Shown here: positions 1 to 6,814 of the stretch, in pieces
Position numbering within the stretch: the stretch's first letter is position 1
Layout of the letters: the number at the start of each line of letters is the position of its first letter
Origin: Veillonellaceae bacterium
GTDB lineage: Bacteria; Bacillota; Negativicutes; Veillonellales; Veillonellaceae
Reading direction: 5' to 3'
NCBI GenBank assembly: GCA_900765165.1
Contig: CAAFQR010000021.1
Span: 1 to 18,339, forward strand
DNA length: 18,339 bases
Position numbers and translations under genes: made by a program
The notes under the pieces: model-generated
The model's database searches: none
Told to the model about the DNA's origin: nothing
What the model saw: the letters and a program-made list of their open reading frames with translations, nothing else

Positions 1-11
1 GGAAAAGTAGA

Positions 12-450
12 CGTCCACATTTGAAGGAGTGCAAAGCACGACGCGCAAATGTGTGACGGTCACTTTCTTGCGACTCAACGGTAGTGCCGACAATTTACTA
101 ACGTTGTGAATTCGCCATAGGAGCGGGATAGGAAGTTGCAAAGCAATATAGCCATTTAGCGGAAAACATCTCTGGATTTCAGGCTTGGCAGTATAGATAG
201 AGCCGTAGTAAACACAACTTTCGAATTTCGAGTAGCCCGTAGGGCGGACAAGAAATTCGTATATACAGAGTAAGAGCCGAACGTAAGTCATTCATCTACC
301 CGAATCCAGCGGAGTGCCATCGGCACGACTAAGGATTCGTACATCTAAAATACTATGACTCTGAAATAAGACGCTTCTAGCATTCCTAGCCGTACATCCG
401 CTTCACATCTCCTCTAATTTAGCGAAGGCCCAAAGGGCCGCCTAGAAATT
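12..450. other. Cluster of nested hairpins, possible structured ncRNA or palindromic repeat array
   Basis: No credible gene lies in the first 528 bases, but the stretch is full of paired segments. Four modules share one design: outer stem, 5-6 nt loop, inner stem with a 3-nt loop, 5-6 nt loop, outer stem. They are 12-58 (outer CACATTTG/CAAATGTG extended by CGTC/GACG, inner GTGC-AAA-GCAC), 222-259 (CGAATTTC/GAAATTCG, inner GCCC-GTA-GGGC), 301-339 (CGAATCC/GGATTCG, inner GTGCC-ATC-GGCAC) and 416-450 (AATTT/AAATT, inner GGCCC-AAA-GGGCC). The stems differ in sequence while the internal loops stay similar (5' side like AGCGGA, 3' side like GACTAA). Simpler hairpins sit at 76-106 and 136-146. Long-range matches include 176-183 with 360-367 and 287-291 with 355-359. 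Strand, boundaries and family are unknown, and the 5' end may be cut by the window. A large ornate RNA or a family of mobile palindromes would both fit. Confidence 0.4.
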
Positions 451-460
451 CGAACCGCTG

Positions 461-511
461 TTGTTGTGTATATGCTTATACTTCTGTATAATCTAAGTAT
501 AAAAACAACAA
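461..511 (+). promoter_or_regulatory. abiEi-like gene promoter inside nested inverted repeats (probable operator)
   Basis: A consensus -10 box TATAAT is at 487-492, with a weak -35 TTGTGT at 464-469 (17-bp spacer). It is framed by a perfect 8-bp inverted repeat, TTATACTT (476-483) and AAGTATAA (495-502), and by an outer 7-bp pair, TTGTTGT (461-467) and ACAACAA (505-511). A local pair GTATA/TATAC (468-481) overlaps. AbiEi antitoxins are known to repress their own promoters by binding inverted repeats, so self-regulation is the likely role; this is inference from the layout. Confidence 0.6.
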
Positions 512-528
512 ATTGAGGAGGTGTTATT

Positions 529-1119
529 ATGGGCTATTTCAATCAAATTAAGTCTTTTCTCACATCTTCAAACGGTATTATAACTCGTAAGCAATTAATT
601 GCGTTAAATATTCCCACGATATATTTAACTCGTCTTGTAGATTCTGGTGAACTTACTCGTATTGATAGAGGCATATATATTGATTCTACCGGTGATTATG
701 ATGAGCAGTATTTCTTTCAGCAGAAATACAGTGTTGCTATCTATTCTTACGTTTCTGCTTTGGTTTTTCACGATATGACGGATGTTATTCCTCAAGACCT
801 AGAGGTTACTGTTTACAAAGGTTATAATACTAGTAGAATGCCAAGCAATGTACGAGTCCATTATGTTAGTAAAGAGATTCACGAACTGGGAGTTACTACG
901 GTTAAAACTATATTCGGTAATAGCGTTAAGGCATATAATAAAGAACGAACCATTTGTGATTTGATTAAGCATAGAGCTGAAATGGAATCTGAGATTTTTG
1001 CTAAGGCTATTCATTGCTATGTTAAAAGTAAAGATAAGGATCTTTACAGATTACATGCATATGCTCAAAAAATGAAGATTTCACAGAAAGTAGACGATAT
1101 TATGACGTTGTTTATTTAG
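529..1119 (+). CDS. AbiEi-family antitoxin / winged-helix transcriptional regulator, orphan
   Basis: The 196-residue protein begins with an AbiEi-type winged-helix segment (about residues 15-52) with the family pattern of an N-terminal 'ITRKQL', a helix ending in 'LVDSGELTRI' and 'DRGIYI'. A C-terminal region follows that ends in the 'ERTICDLI' type motif seen in AbiEi proteins. In type IV toxin-antitoxin systems AbiEi represses its own operon and counteracts the nucleotidyltransferase AbiEii. No such toxin gene follows; the next gene is a ferredoxin, so this is an orphan or a remnant. The start ATG has a strong GAGGAGG site 8 bases upstream. Codons are strikingly AT-rich (TAT, ATT, AAA, TCT) compared with the genes from 1.4 kb on, which suggests horizontal acquisition. 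It could equally be a stand-alone regulator rather than a defence component. Confidence 0.72.
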   Translation: MGYFNQIKSFLTSSNGIITRKQLIALNIPTIYLTRLVDSGELTRIDRGIYIDSTGDYDEQYFFQQKYSVAIYSYVSALVFHDMTDVIPQDLEVTVYKGYNTSRMPSNVRVHYVSKEIHELGVTTVKTIFGNSVKAYNKERTICDLIKHRAEMESEIFAKAIHCYVKSKDKDLYRLHAYAQKMKISQKVDDIMTLFI

Positions 1120-1179
1120 TGAGATTTTTAAATAGTAGTACATCAACTCTAAAATTTGAAATGAATGGAGAGATTATCC

Positions 1180-1392
1180 ATGTTATCCCCTAAAATCGCT
1201 CACGTATCTTCTTACTGTGTCGCTTGTGGCACGTGCATGAAGGAGTGTCCTCGTGAGGCTATCACTATCGAAGATGGTATAAAAGCGCATATCCACACAG
1301 AGCGCTGTGTAGGCTGTGGCACGTGTGTCCGTGTTTGTCCTGCATCGGCTATTGAATTACAGCCAAGGGAGGCGACGCAGCATGCGCACTAA
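1180..1392 (+). CDS. 2[4Fe-4S] ferredoxin
   Basis: A small 70-residue protein with two clostridial-type cluster motifs, CVACGTCMKECP and CVGCGTCVRVCP, each CxxCxxCxxxCP, as in bacterial ferredoxins that bind two [4Fe-4S] clusters and shuttle low-potential electrons in the cytoplasm. ATG 1180 is preferred over ATG 1165 because GGAGAG (1167-1172) lies 7 bases before 1180 and would serve as its ribosome site. The last 11 bases overlap the start of the membrane Fe-S protein gene, so the two are translationally coupled and probably partners. The redox partner cannot be told from sequence. Confidence 0.85.
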   Translation: MLSPKIAHVSSYCVACGTCMKECPREAITIEDGIKAHIHTERCVGCGTCVRVCPASAIELQPREATQHAH

Positions 1393-1963
1393 ACATTGGT
1401 ATGATTATCTCTGGCTTGGCGAACTGGCGTATTACGTGCTAGGCTTCTTTAACATCTTATTTGCCTGGTTGGGCATGATTTTCTTCTTAACGCCGTTAGC
1501 CTTTGCCATCTTCAAGGGCGACAAGAGCTACTGTAATAAATACTGCGGCCGGGGCCAGTTATTTTACAAGACGGGGCAGACCTTTTCGCTGAATCGGCCG
1601 CTGCCGTCATTTATGCGGACAAAATACTTCCGCTATGGGTTTCTGGTGTTCTTTATGTCCATGTTCATCAACATGCTTGTCGTAACGGTTTTGGTGGCCA
1701 TGGATACGCGCACGCTTACCGAAGTGGTTCGCGTGTTCTGGACCTTTGATTTGCCGTGGGCTTTTGCCATGCATACGCCCGTATCGCCGTGGATTGCGCA
1801 ATTCGCCTTTGGTTTTTATGGCCTTATGATGACATCGACGCTATTGGGGCTCATTACGATGCGTTTCTTCAAGCCGCGTGGGTTCTGCGTGTATTGCCCG
1901 ATGGGGACCATGACGCAGGGCATTTGCCAGCTGAAACACAGAGGTGAAAATAGCCATAGTTAG
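1382..1963 (+). CDS. Membrane protein with 4Fe-4S-type cysteine motifs (NapH/CcoG-like)
   Basis: Translation from ATG 1382 gives 193 residues. AAGGGAGG about 10 bases upstream supports this start, and the gene overlaps the ferredoxin stop. It has roughly three hydrophobic membrane segments (about residues 15-46, 80-105 and 135-160). Cysteines are grouped as 'YCNKYCGRGQLF' after the first segment and 'GFCVYCPMGTMTQ' after the last. Such paired Cys motifs flanking membrane helices are found in the broad NapH/MauN/CcoG-like '4Fe-4S binding' membrane family, which passes electrons across or along the membrane. With the ferredoxin it probably forms a small electron-transfer module. Substrate and direction are unknown, and the exact subfamily is not resolved. 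Confidence 0.65.
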   Translation: MRTKHWYDYLWLGELAYYVLGFFNILFAWLGMIFFLTPLAFAIFKGDKSYCNKYCGRGQLFYKTGQTFSLNRPLPSFMRTKYFRYGFLVFFMSMFINMLVVTVLVAMDTRTLTEVVRVFWTFDLPWAFAMHTPVSPWIAQFAFGFYGLMMTSTLLGLITMRFFKPRGFCVYCPMGTMTQGICQLKHRGENSHS

Positions 1964-1981
1964 CAGAAAGGAGGGCCACGA

Positions 1982-2362
1982 TTGAACACAAAGCAAATCG
2001 AGTACATTTTGACACTGGCCGAAGTGGGGAACTTCAATCGCGCGGCGGAACAGCTGTTTATTTCACAGCCTACGTTGACGTACCAGGTGAAATTAGTAGA
2101 GCAGGAGATTGCTACCGGCACCATCGATTATTTCACCAGTGCGGATCACGACACGACGCTAACCAATGTTATGGCCCAAAAAGGCATCGTTATTGCGCAG
2201 GGATTTTTACACGACCCATCGGACAACCTCGTTTGGACGCCGTACGATACGAATGTGGTGATTCAGACCGTGCTGTGCACCCATAAATCGGTGGATAATC
2301 CACTTTTAGCAGACCTCGTGAAGACGCTGTGCCGCTTGCACGAGGACATAACGCAGTATTAA
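1982..2362 (+). pseudogene. LysR-family regulator with an internal deletion
   Basis: The 126-residue reading frame opens with a typical LysR helix-turn-helix ('FNRAAEQLFISQPTLTYQVK', residues 18-37) and jumps at about residues 40-45 into what looks like the C-terminal part of a LysR effector domain ('DYFTSADHDTTLTNVMAQKG' onward). Members of the family are usually near 290-300 residues, so about 165 codons are missing and the frame is kept. Start is TTG 1982 behind AAAGGAGGG. The dimerisation helix and most of the ligand domain are absent, so it is probably a decayed regulator of the preceding Fe-S genes; a functional mini-regulator is less likely. Two copies of the window-wide GTGAAATAA motif (inverted strand) lie inside it at 2058-2066 and 2128-2136. 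Confidence 0.6.
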
Positions 2363-2415
2363 CACAGATAGATTTCTTCACAAATAATGCCTAAATTTCT
2401 TGGCCTAACAATGAC

Positions 2416-2441
2416 ATTGTATGTTACCGGTAACATACAAT
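2416..2441. promoter_or_regulatory. 26-bp perfect palindrome, LacI/GntR-type operator
   Basis: The half-site ATTGTATGTTACC is followed directly by its exact reverse complement. The core TGTTACCGGTAACA, with a central CG and even length, resembles operators of the LacI family, especially the E. coli gluconate regulators GntR/IdnR (ATGTTA-N4-TAACAT). It sits at the -35 position of a TATAAT box at 2460-2465 and 92 bp before the glycerate kinase start. A repressor here would block transcription of the glycerate kinase and cdaR genes. No LacI-family gene is in the window, so the cognate regulator is elsewhere. Confidence 0.7.
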
Positions 2442-2465
2442 TTAAATCTGAGTATGCTATATAAT
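2436..2465 (+). promoter_or_regulatory. Putative promoter of the glycerate kinase gene
   Basis: A perfect TATAAT -10 box lies at 2460-2465. The -35 area (about 2436-2442, TACAAT) is poor and coincides with the right arm of the palindrome. A weak -35 overlapped by an operator fits a regulated promoter. The untranslated leader would be about 60 nt. Confidence 0.5.
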
Positions 2466-2532
2466 CATTACAAGATTATGATTTATGCATTTGTAGTTTG
2501 TCAGATACATCGCTAAAAGTGAGGAAATAACT

Positions 2533-3672
2533 ATGGATACTAAGAAAATCGTGTTGGCTATTGATTCCTTTAAGGGGAGCGCTTCGAGCTACGCTATTGG
2601 TGAATATGTAAAGGAAGGCATTGCCAAGATTGTGCCCAATGCTAATTTTTCTATTGTGCCCATTGCCGACGGCGGCGAAGGAACGGTAGAGGCTATCGTA
2701 ACGGCTCGTAAGGGTACGTATAACAAGGTGAAGGTACAAGGACCGTTAGGCGCTGATACGATCGCCACGTACGGCATGATTGACGGTAACACGGCAATCC
2801 TTGAAATGGCGGCGGCGTCAGGCATTACGCTGGTGCCAAAATCCGAATTAAATCCCTTAAAAGCCTCCACCTATGGCACAGGCCAAATGGTGCTAGATGC
2901 GATTTCAAAAGGGGCAAAGGATGTTTACATGGGCATCGGTGGTAGCGCGACTAATGACGGTGGCATGGGTGTCGCTTGTGCGCTCGGTGCTGAATTTTTA
3001 GACGCAGACGGCCGTATCTTGCCACCGGCAGCCGAATCGTTGGGGCGGGTGACACGCATTTCTACTGAGCATATGGATCCGCGCGTGAAGGATGTTAATT
3101 TCACCATCTTGTGCGACGTCGACAATCCGCTCTGCGGGCCTCATGGGGCGTCCCACATCTTTGGCAAGCAAAAAGGCGCCGACGAAGCGATGCGCAACGT
3201 GTTGGACGGTTATTTGAAGCGCTATGCGGACATTGTGAAGCGCGATTTGCACATGGATGTGGTGGATGTGCCCGGCGCCGGTGCGGCCGGTGGCTTAGGG
3301 GCTGGCATGATGGCTTTTGCGAAGGCGGAAAAAATGCGCGGCATCGAAGCAGTGATGATGCTTATTCAGATGGAAGAGCACTTGAAGGGCGCCGATTTGG
3401 TGGTCACCGGCGAAGGGCGCATGGACAATCAGACGGCGTATGGCAAAGCGCCGGTAGGCGTGTCTAACTTGGCGGCGAAGCAACACATTCCCGTTATTGC
3501 CGTCGTTGGCGGCGTTGCGCTGGACACGGAAAATGTGTATGATAAAGGAATATCCTTGGTGCTGCCTATCGTCAATGAGCCCATGAGCCTCGATACGGCC
3601 ATCGAGAACGTGCACGAGCTGGCCATGAACGCCGGTAAGTCGATTGGTCGCATCGTGAAAACGTGGATTTAA
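2533..3672 (+). CDS. glxK: Glycerate kinase (GlxK/GarK family)
   Basis: The 379-residue protein matches the usual length (~380) of the bacterial glycerate kinase family (Pfam Gly_kinase). Family motifs are in order: DSFKGSASS near the N terminus, PIADGGEGT at about 45-53, GIGGSATNDGGMG at about 136-148, DVDNPLCGPHGA around 195-207, and VTGEGRMDNQTAYGKAP near 292-308. It phosphorylates D-glycerate with ATP, giving 2-phosphoglycerate in this family, and feeds glycerate from glyoxylate or sugar-acid breakdown into glycolysis. ATG 2533 follows GTGAGGA. The downstream cdaR gene and the upstream palindromic operator suggest induction by sugar acids or glycerate. A GTGAAATAA motif lies 5 bp after its stop. 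Confidence 0.92.
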   Translation: MDTKKIVLAIDSFKGSASSYAIGEYVKEGIAKIVPNANFSIVPIADGGEGTVEAIVTARKGTYNKVKVQGPLGADTIATYGMIDGNTAILEMAAASGITLVPKSELNPLKASTYGTGQMVLDAISKGAKDVYMGIGGSATNDGGMGVACALGAEFLDADGRILPPAAESLGRVTRISTEHMDPRVKDVNFTILCDVDNPLCGPHGASHIFGKQKGADEAMRNVLDGYLKRYADIVKRDLHMDVVDVPGAGAAGGLGAGMMAFAKAEKMRGIEAVMMLIQMEEHLKGADLVVTGEGRMDNQTAYGKAPVGVSNLAAKQHIPVIAVVGGVALDTENVYDKGISLVLPIVNEPMSLDTAIENVHELAMNAGKSIGRIVKTWI

Positions 3673-3741
3673 CCCTGTGAAATAAACACCCTGCAGCGAG
3701 CACGGCGGGGACTAGCGCTTGGAATTTGGGAAGGTGACGTC

Positions 3742-4881
3742 ATGAAGGTTTCGGTAACAGTTGCGCAAAATATTGTGGAAAGCATGAAGACTATCATCAA
3801 GCAAGATATTAACTTTATCGACACGGATGGTACGATTATTGCCAGTACGGACCCGCAGCGCGTGGGAACCTATCATGAAGGGGCGTTGACGGTGGTGAAG
3901 ACCAACCAAATGCTCATCGTGTCGCCGGAAGACACCTACGAAGGAACGCGGCCCGGCATTAACGTGCCCGTTCACGTGAATGGGGAGACCATCGCCGTTA
4001 TTGGTATTACCGGCGATCCGCAGCAGGTGATGACCTATGGCAATATTCTCCGTAAAATGACGGAGATTTTAGTGCTGGAAGACGAGGTGCGCACCTTGCA
4101 GCAGCGCGACGCGGAACGAAGCCGCATGCTCGTAGAAGATTTGCTGTTCTATGGCGATGCGTTCGGCAATCGATGGGACGCCGCCATTGAAGCGCAGTGG
4201 CTCCTTGATGAAGGCTTAAAACGAGTTTGCATCATTAAGGTGGAGGCACCGCAATTTAATGTATATAAAGACCTTCGCCATCAGCTGAATATGGCCTTTG
4301 ATACGGCCAACATCGCCCTGTCGAAGCGCAGCGTTTTATGGATGGAGCACGAGCAGTTATTTGTAGTCTTATATAAGCTTAAAAGCGAAAAAATGCTGCG
4401 CCGTATATTAGAAGAAGCGCTGGCTTCTGTGCCGGCCGTTACCATTGCGTATGGCAGTGCTGTTCATCAGGACTTCAAGAAATCCTACCAAGATGCGCTC
4501 TTAACCTTGCAAAACGGGCCGTTGGTAACTACGGCAGCTGCTAACGGCGCGGCTAGCTATGAGTACGAAAAGCTGACCATTGAACTCCTCATCAATGACA
4601 CCAATAAGGATCGTCAACTGCAGCTCGTTGATAAAGTATTAGGGGCGCTATCGCAAAAGGAAATCGCCGAATTTAAACATATATTACAACTCTTTGGGGA
4701 ACATAACGGATCCGTGTCCGTTATTGCGGAAGAGCTCTTTATCCACAAGAACACCTTGCAATACCAAATTCAAAAGCTGAAGCGCTTAACCGGCTACGAC
4801 ATGCGGCACTATGACGATTACATGGTGCTGAAGCTAGCCTTTATGCTGCATAGCTTGTTTAGCAAAGGCGTCGCTAAGTAG
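3742..4881 (+). CDS. cdaR: CdaR-family sugar diacid utilization regulator
   Basis: A 379-residue regulator. Residues 1 to about 135 match the putative sugar-diacid recognition domain ('QNIVESMKTIIKQDINFIDT', 'NVPVHVNGETIAVIGITGDP'). The middle is a PucR/CdaR-type linker. The C terminus (about 305-370) is the PucR-type helix-turn-helix, with 'NGSVSVIAEELFIHKNTLQYQIQ'-like spacing and 'KRLTGYD'. E. coli CdaR activates genelets for glucarate/galactarate/glycerate use, including glycerate kinase, so adjacency to glxK (69-bp gap, same strand) indicates that it controls the kinase operon. Start ATG 3742 follows GGAAGGTGA. Ligand identity is inferred from the family only. Confidence 0.88.
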   Translation: MKVSVTVAQNIVESMKTIIKQDINFIDTDGTIIASTDPQRVGTYHEGALTVVKTNQMLIVSPEDTYEGTRPGINVPVHVNGETIAVIGITGDPQQVMTYGNILRKMTEILVLEDEVRTLQQRDAERSRMLVEDLLFYGDAFGNRWDAAIEAQWLLDEGLKRVCIIKVEAPQFNVYKDLRHQLNMAFDTANIALSKRSVLWMEHEQLFVVLYKLKSEKMLRRILEEALASVPAVTIAYGSAVHQDFKKSYQDALLTLQNGPLVTTAAANGAASYEYEKLTIELLINDTNKDRQLQLVDKVLGALSQKEIAEFKHILQLFGEHNGSVSVIAEELFIHKNTLQYQIQKLKRLTGYDMRHYDDYMVLKLAFMLHSLFSKGVAK

Positions 4882-4908
4882 TAATAACTGAATACAGCGT
4901 AACCGATG

Positions 4909-4938
4909 AAAAGTAGTCACTGCGGTGACTACTTTTTT
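4909..4938 (+). terminator. Rho-independent terminator after cdaR
   Basis: A 12-bp perfect stem (AAAAGTAGTCAC, 4909-4920, with GTGACTACTTTT, 4925-4936) closes a TGCG loop and runs into six T residues. It ends the glxK-cdaR transcript. Confidence 0.9.
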
Positions 4939-4988
4939 GTTGCTTTTGAACTTCATCGTCTTTCCTCTATGTATACATGCGTTTTTAG

Positions 4989-5017
4989 TTTACTATTAGT
5001 TATAAATGTGATAAAAT
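4989..5017 (+). promoter_or_regulatory. Putative sigma-70 promoter for nhaA
   Basis: TTTACT (4989-4994), a 17-bp spacer, and TAAAAT (5012-5017) make a good vegetative promoter just after the cdaR terminator. The transcript would have a leader of about 200 nt before nhaA. Confidence 0.5.
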
Positions 5018-5223
5018 ATAAGTACAATAGGAATTAATGCGATGACTAATAGGACAAAAGCAGATTTATAAACACTTTGAGATACTTACATCAGTTATCA
5101 ACTTTTGCTGATAGTGTGTGAATGTTGTCGCGTATAGTTAGTAAAAAAGCCCGTAGTTCCCGGTGTAGGTAAGAGGGCACGCTGCGTATTGTAGAGTATT
5201 TTGTGAAGAAAGATGGGATGCGT
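5018..5223 (+). other. Long 5' leader of nhaA, possible cis-regulatory RNA
   Basis: There is no gene between the cdaR terminator and nhaA. The leader contains short pairings (ATCAG 5090-5094 with CTGAT 5108-5112; GCCC 5149-5152 with GGGC 5175-5178) and a weak ribosome site region. Antiporter genes of this type are sometimes controlled by Na+ or Li+ riboswitches (DUF1646, nhaA-I and nhaA-II motifs). I cannot match this leader to any of them from memory. Confidence 0.25.
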
Positions 5224-6405
5224 ATGGAGAGATTAGTTTACTTTTTTCAGTCTGCTTCGGCAGGCGGCGTTTTATTGTTAGTAGCTGCTATATTTGGTAT
5301 TATAATGGCCAATTCAGGCATGGCCCCGTATTACTTTGGTTTCCTTCATCTCGAAGCGGGTCCGTTGCCGATTCATTTATGGATCAATGACGTATTTATG
5401 GCCATATTCTTCCTCCTCGTTGGCTTGGAAGTAAAACGTGAAATGATTGACGGCGAGCTGAATACCAACGCTAAGCGTTTCTTGCCTGGCATTGGCGCTT
5501 TCTTCGGCTTGTCCGTACCGGCCATCATTTATGGTTTATTCAATGGTGGTCATGGTGAATTTATTCATGGCTGGGCCATTCCGACGGCGACGGATATTGC
5601 CTTTGCTATCGGTATCGTGTCGATTTTAGGGTCTCGCGTTCCGGTGGCCATGAAGGTGTTCTTAACCACCTTGGCCGTAATGGATGACCTGATGGCTATC
5701 GTCATCATCGCCATTTTCTACACCGATTCGTTACAGTTCATGTACCTCGGTGGCGCTGCCGTGATTATTGCGGTGTTGTTCTACATTAACAAGCAGAATT
5801 ACCATCGTCCGGTGCCGTACATCTTGCTCGGCATAGGGCTGTGGTTCTGTATTTTCCAGTCTGGCCTTCATGCGACCTTGGCCGGCGTAATCTTGGCCAT
5901 GACCATTCCGTTCAAGAGCATTCACGAAGGCAAAGTGGTGTATCCGCTTATGGAGTGGGAACACAAGCTCAGCAACTGGGTAACCTTCCTCATCGTGCCG
6001 GTATTCGGTTTTGCTAATGCCGGTGTGTCGGCTGGTAATTTCACCTTCCAGGACCTGTTCCATCCGGTTGTCTTAGGCGTTGCCGTAGGCCTCTTTGTAG
6101 GCAAGCAGATTGGCGTATTTGGCACCATGTACGTACTGGTTAAGACGAAAATCGTGGACATGCCGCACAACACCACATGGGGCCATGTGTACGGCATTGC
6201 GCTGTGCTGTGGTATTGGTTTCACCATGAGCTTGTTCGTTGACCTGTTGGCATTCCCACCAGGGGAAGCACAGGAAATGGCGAAAATCGGTATCTTCATG
6301 GGCTCCATTACATCCGGGCTTTGCGGCTATGTGGTACTTCGTTATTTCACCAAGCATCCGGATAAAGTACCGCCGGTGCTGGGTGAACACAAGAACTTCG
6401 AGTAA
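5224..6405 (+). CDS. nhaA: Na+/H+ antiporter NhaA
   Basis: A 393-residue (from ATG 5224) polytopic membrane protein that exchanges Na+ or Li+ for H+ across the cytoplasmic membrane. Hallmarks seen are 'WINDVFMAIFFLLVGLEVKRE', 'IPTATDIAFAIG' (equivalent of Asp133), 'VMDDLMAIVIIAIFY' (the Asp163-Asp164 pair) and 'VGKQIG' (equivalent of Lys300). The chosen ATG puts 'FF' at residues 7-8, as in E. coli NhaA (388 residues). ATG 5218 and GTG 5203 are in-frame alternatives, and none has a strong Shine-Dalgarno sequence, so the start is uncertain. It is monocistronic: a promoter and long leader lie upstream and a terminator downstream. It serves pH and sodium homeostasis. Confidence 0.95.
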   Translation: MERLVYFFQSASAGGVLLLVAAIFGIIMANSGMAPYYFGFLHLEAGPLPIHLWINDVFMAIFFLLVGLEVKREMIDGELNTNAKRFLPGIGAFFGLSVPAIIYGLFNGGHGEFIHGWAIPTATDIAFAIGIVSILGSRVPVAMKVFLTTLAVMDDLMAIVIIAIFYTDSLQFMYLGGAAVIIAVLFYINKQNYHRPVPYILLGIGLWFCIFQSGLHATLAGVILAMTIPFKSIHEGKVVYPLMEWEHKLSNWVTFLIVPVFGFANAGVSAGNFTFQDLFHPVVLGVAVGLFVGKQIGVFGTMYVLVKTKIVDMPHNTTWGHVYGIALCCGIGFTMSLFVDLLAFPPGEAQEMAKIGIFMGSITSGLCGYVVLRYFTKHPDKVPPVLGEHKNFE

Positions 6406-6476
6406 GTAAGGACGTCGTTACCGTGAAATAAGTTCCCAAAACTCGATGTAACGAGACAGTTGAATTTAAACATTAC

Positions 6477-6525
6477 AAATCGTAGCGTACCCCCACGGTA
6501 GGGTGGATACGCTACGATTTTGTTG
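6477..6525 (+). terminator. Rho-independent terminator after nhaA
   Basis: A 13-bp perfect stem (AAATCGTAGCGTA at 6477-6489 with its complement at 6508-6520) has a C/G-rich apical part (CCC..GGG) and is followed by TTTTGTTGTT. The T/A ends could let it work in both directions. Confidence 0.88.
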
Positions 6526-6785
6526 TTACCGAAAAAAATTGGTGAAAATTAGTATAATCCATTAAATTATTTCATAAATTGAGTGGTATGCCTTTTTAAC
6601 ATATTAGGATGACCTAGGAGATGAAGTGAAGATAACCAACAACTTATATTTTATCTAGGTTAGGCAGGTTATGAGCCACCCGGCTGCGTTAGTAAGGACT
6701 TTTTTAGCGATTATAACTAAGGTGGGGAAAAGGGTTTAAATTTTTGATAAAAGTGGTGTTAGACAGCTTGTAAGACCATCAAATT
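6526..6785. other. Unassigned intergenic stretch with partial secondary structure
   Basis: About 260 bases between the nhaA terminator and the next promoter contain no credible gene. Visible pairings are ACCTAG (6612-6617) with CTAGGT (6655-6660), extendable by two pairs, then AGCC-ACCC-GGCT (6674-6685) nested near GCAG/CTGC, followed by a T-rich run near 6700-6707. This could be a small RNA or a regulatory leader. No known riboswitch consensus was recognised. Confidence 0.25.
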
Positions 6786-6814
6786 TTGACAAAAATCCCA
6801 AAATGCTGTAAAAT
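6786..6814 (+). promoter_or_regulatory. Strong sigma-70 promoter for the 3D-domain protein gene
   Basis: A consensus -35 TTGACA (6786-6791), 17-bp spacer, and TAAAAT -10 (6809-6814). Transcription would begin near 6821, giving a very short leader before the ribosome site at 6834-6839. Confidence 0.8.

Noticed and set aside
12..450. CRISPR array
   Set aside because: The hairpins have different stem sequences and irregular spacing; there is no identical direct repeat of 25-40 bp and no cas gene.
12..450. Type III toxin-antitoxin RNA repeats (ToxI-like)
   Set aside because: The modules are not identical tandem repeats and the downstream protein is an AbiEi-type winged-helix protein, not a ToxN-type endoribonuclease.
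3111..3467. Arg/Gly-rich open frame inside the glycerate kinase gene
   Set aside because: It is an out-of-frame shadow of a GC-rich conserved gene, with no ribosome site or recognisable protein features.
6610..6720. Known riboswitch (c-di-AMP, Mg2+ M-box, cobalamin, c-di-GMP) before the 3D-domain gene
   Set aside because: No family core motif could be matched, and a consensus promoter at 6786-6814 lies downstream of the structure, so it would not be in the gene's leader.
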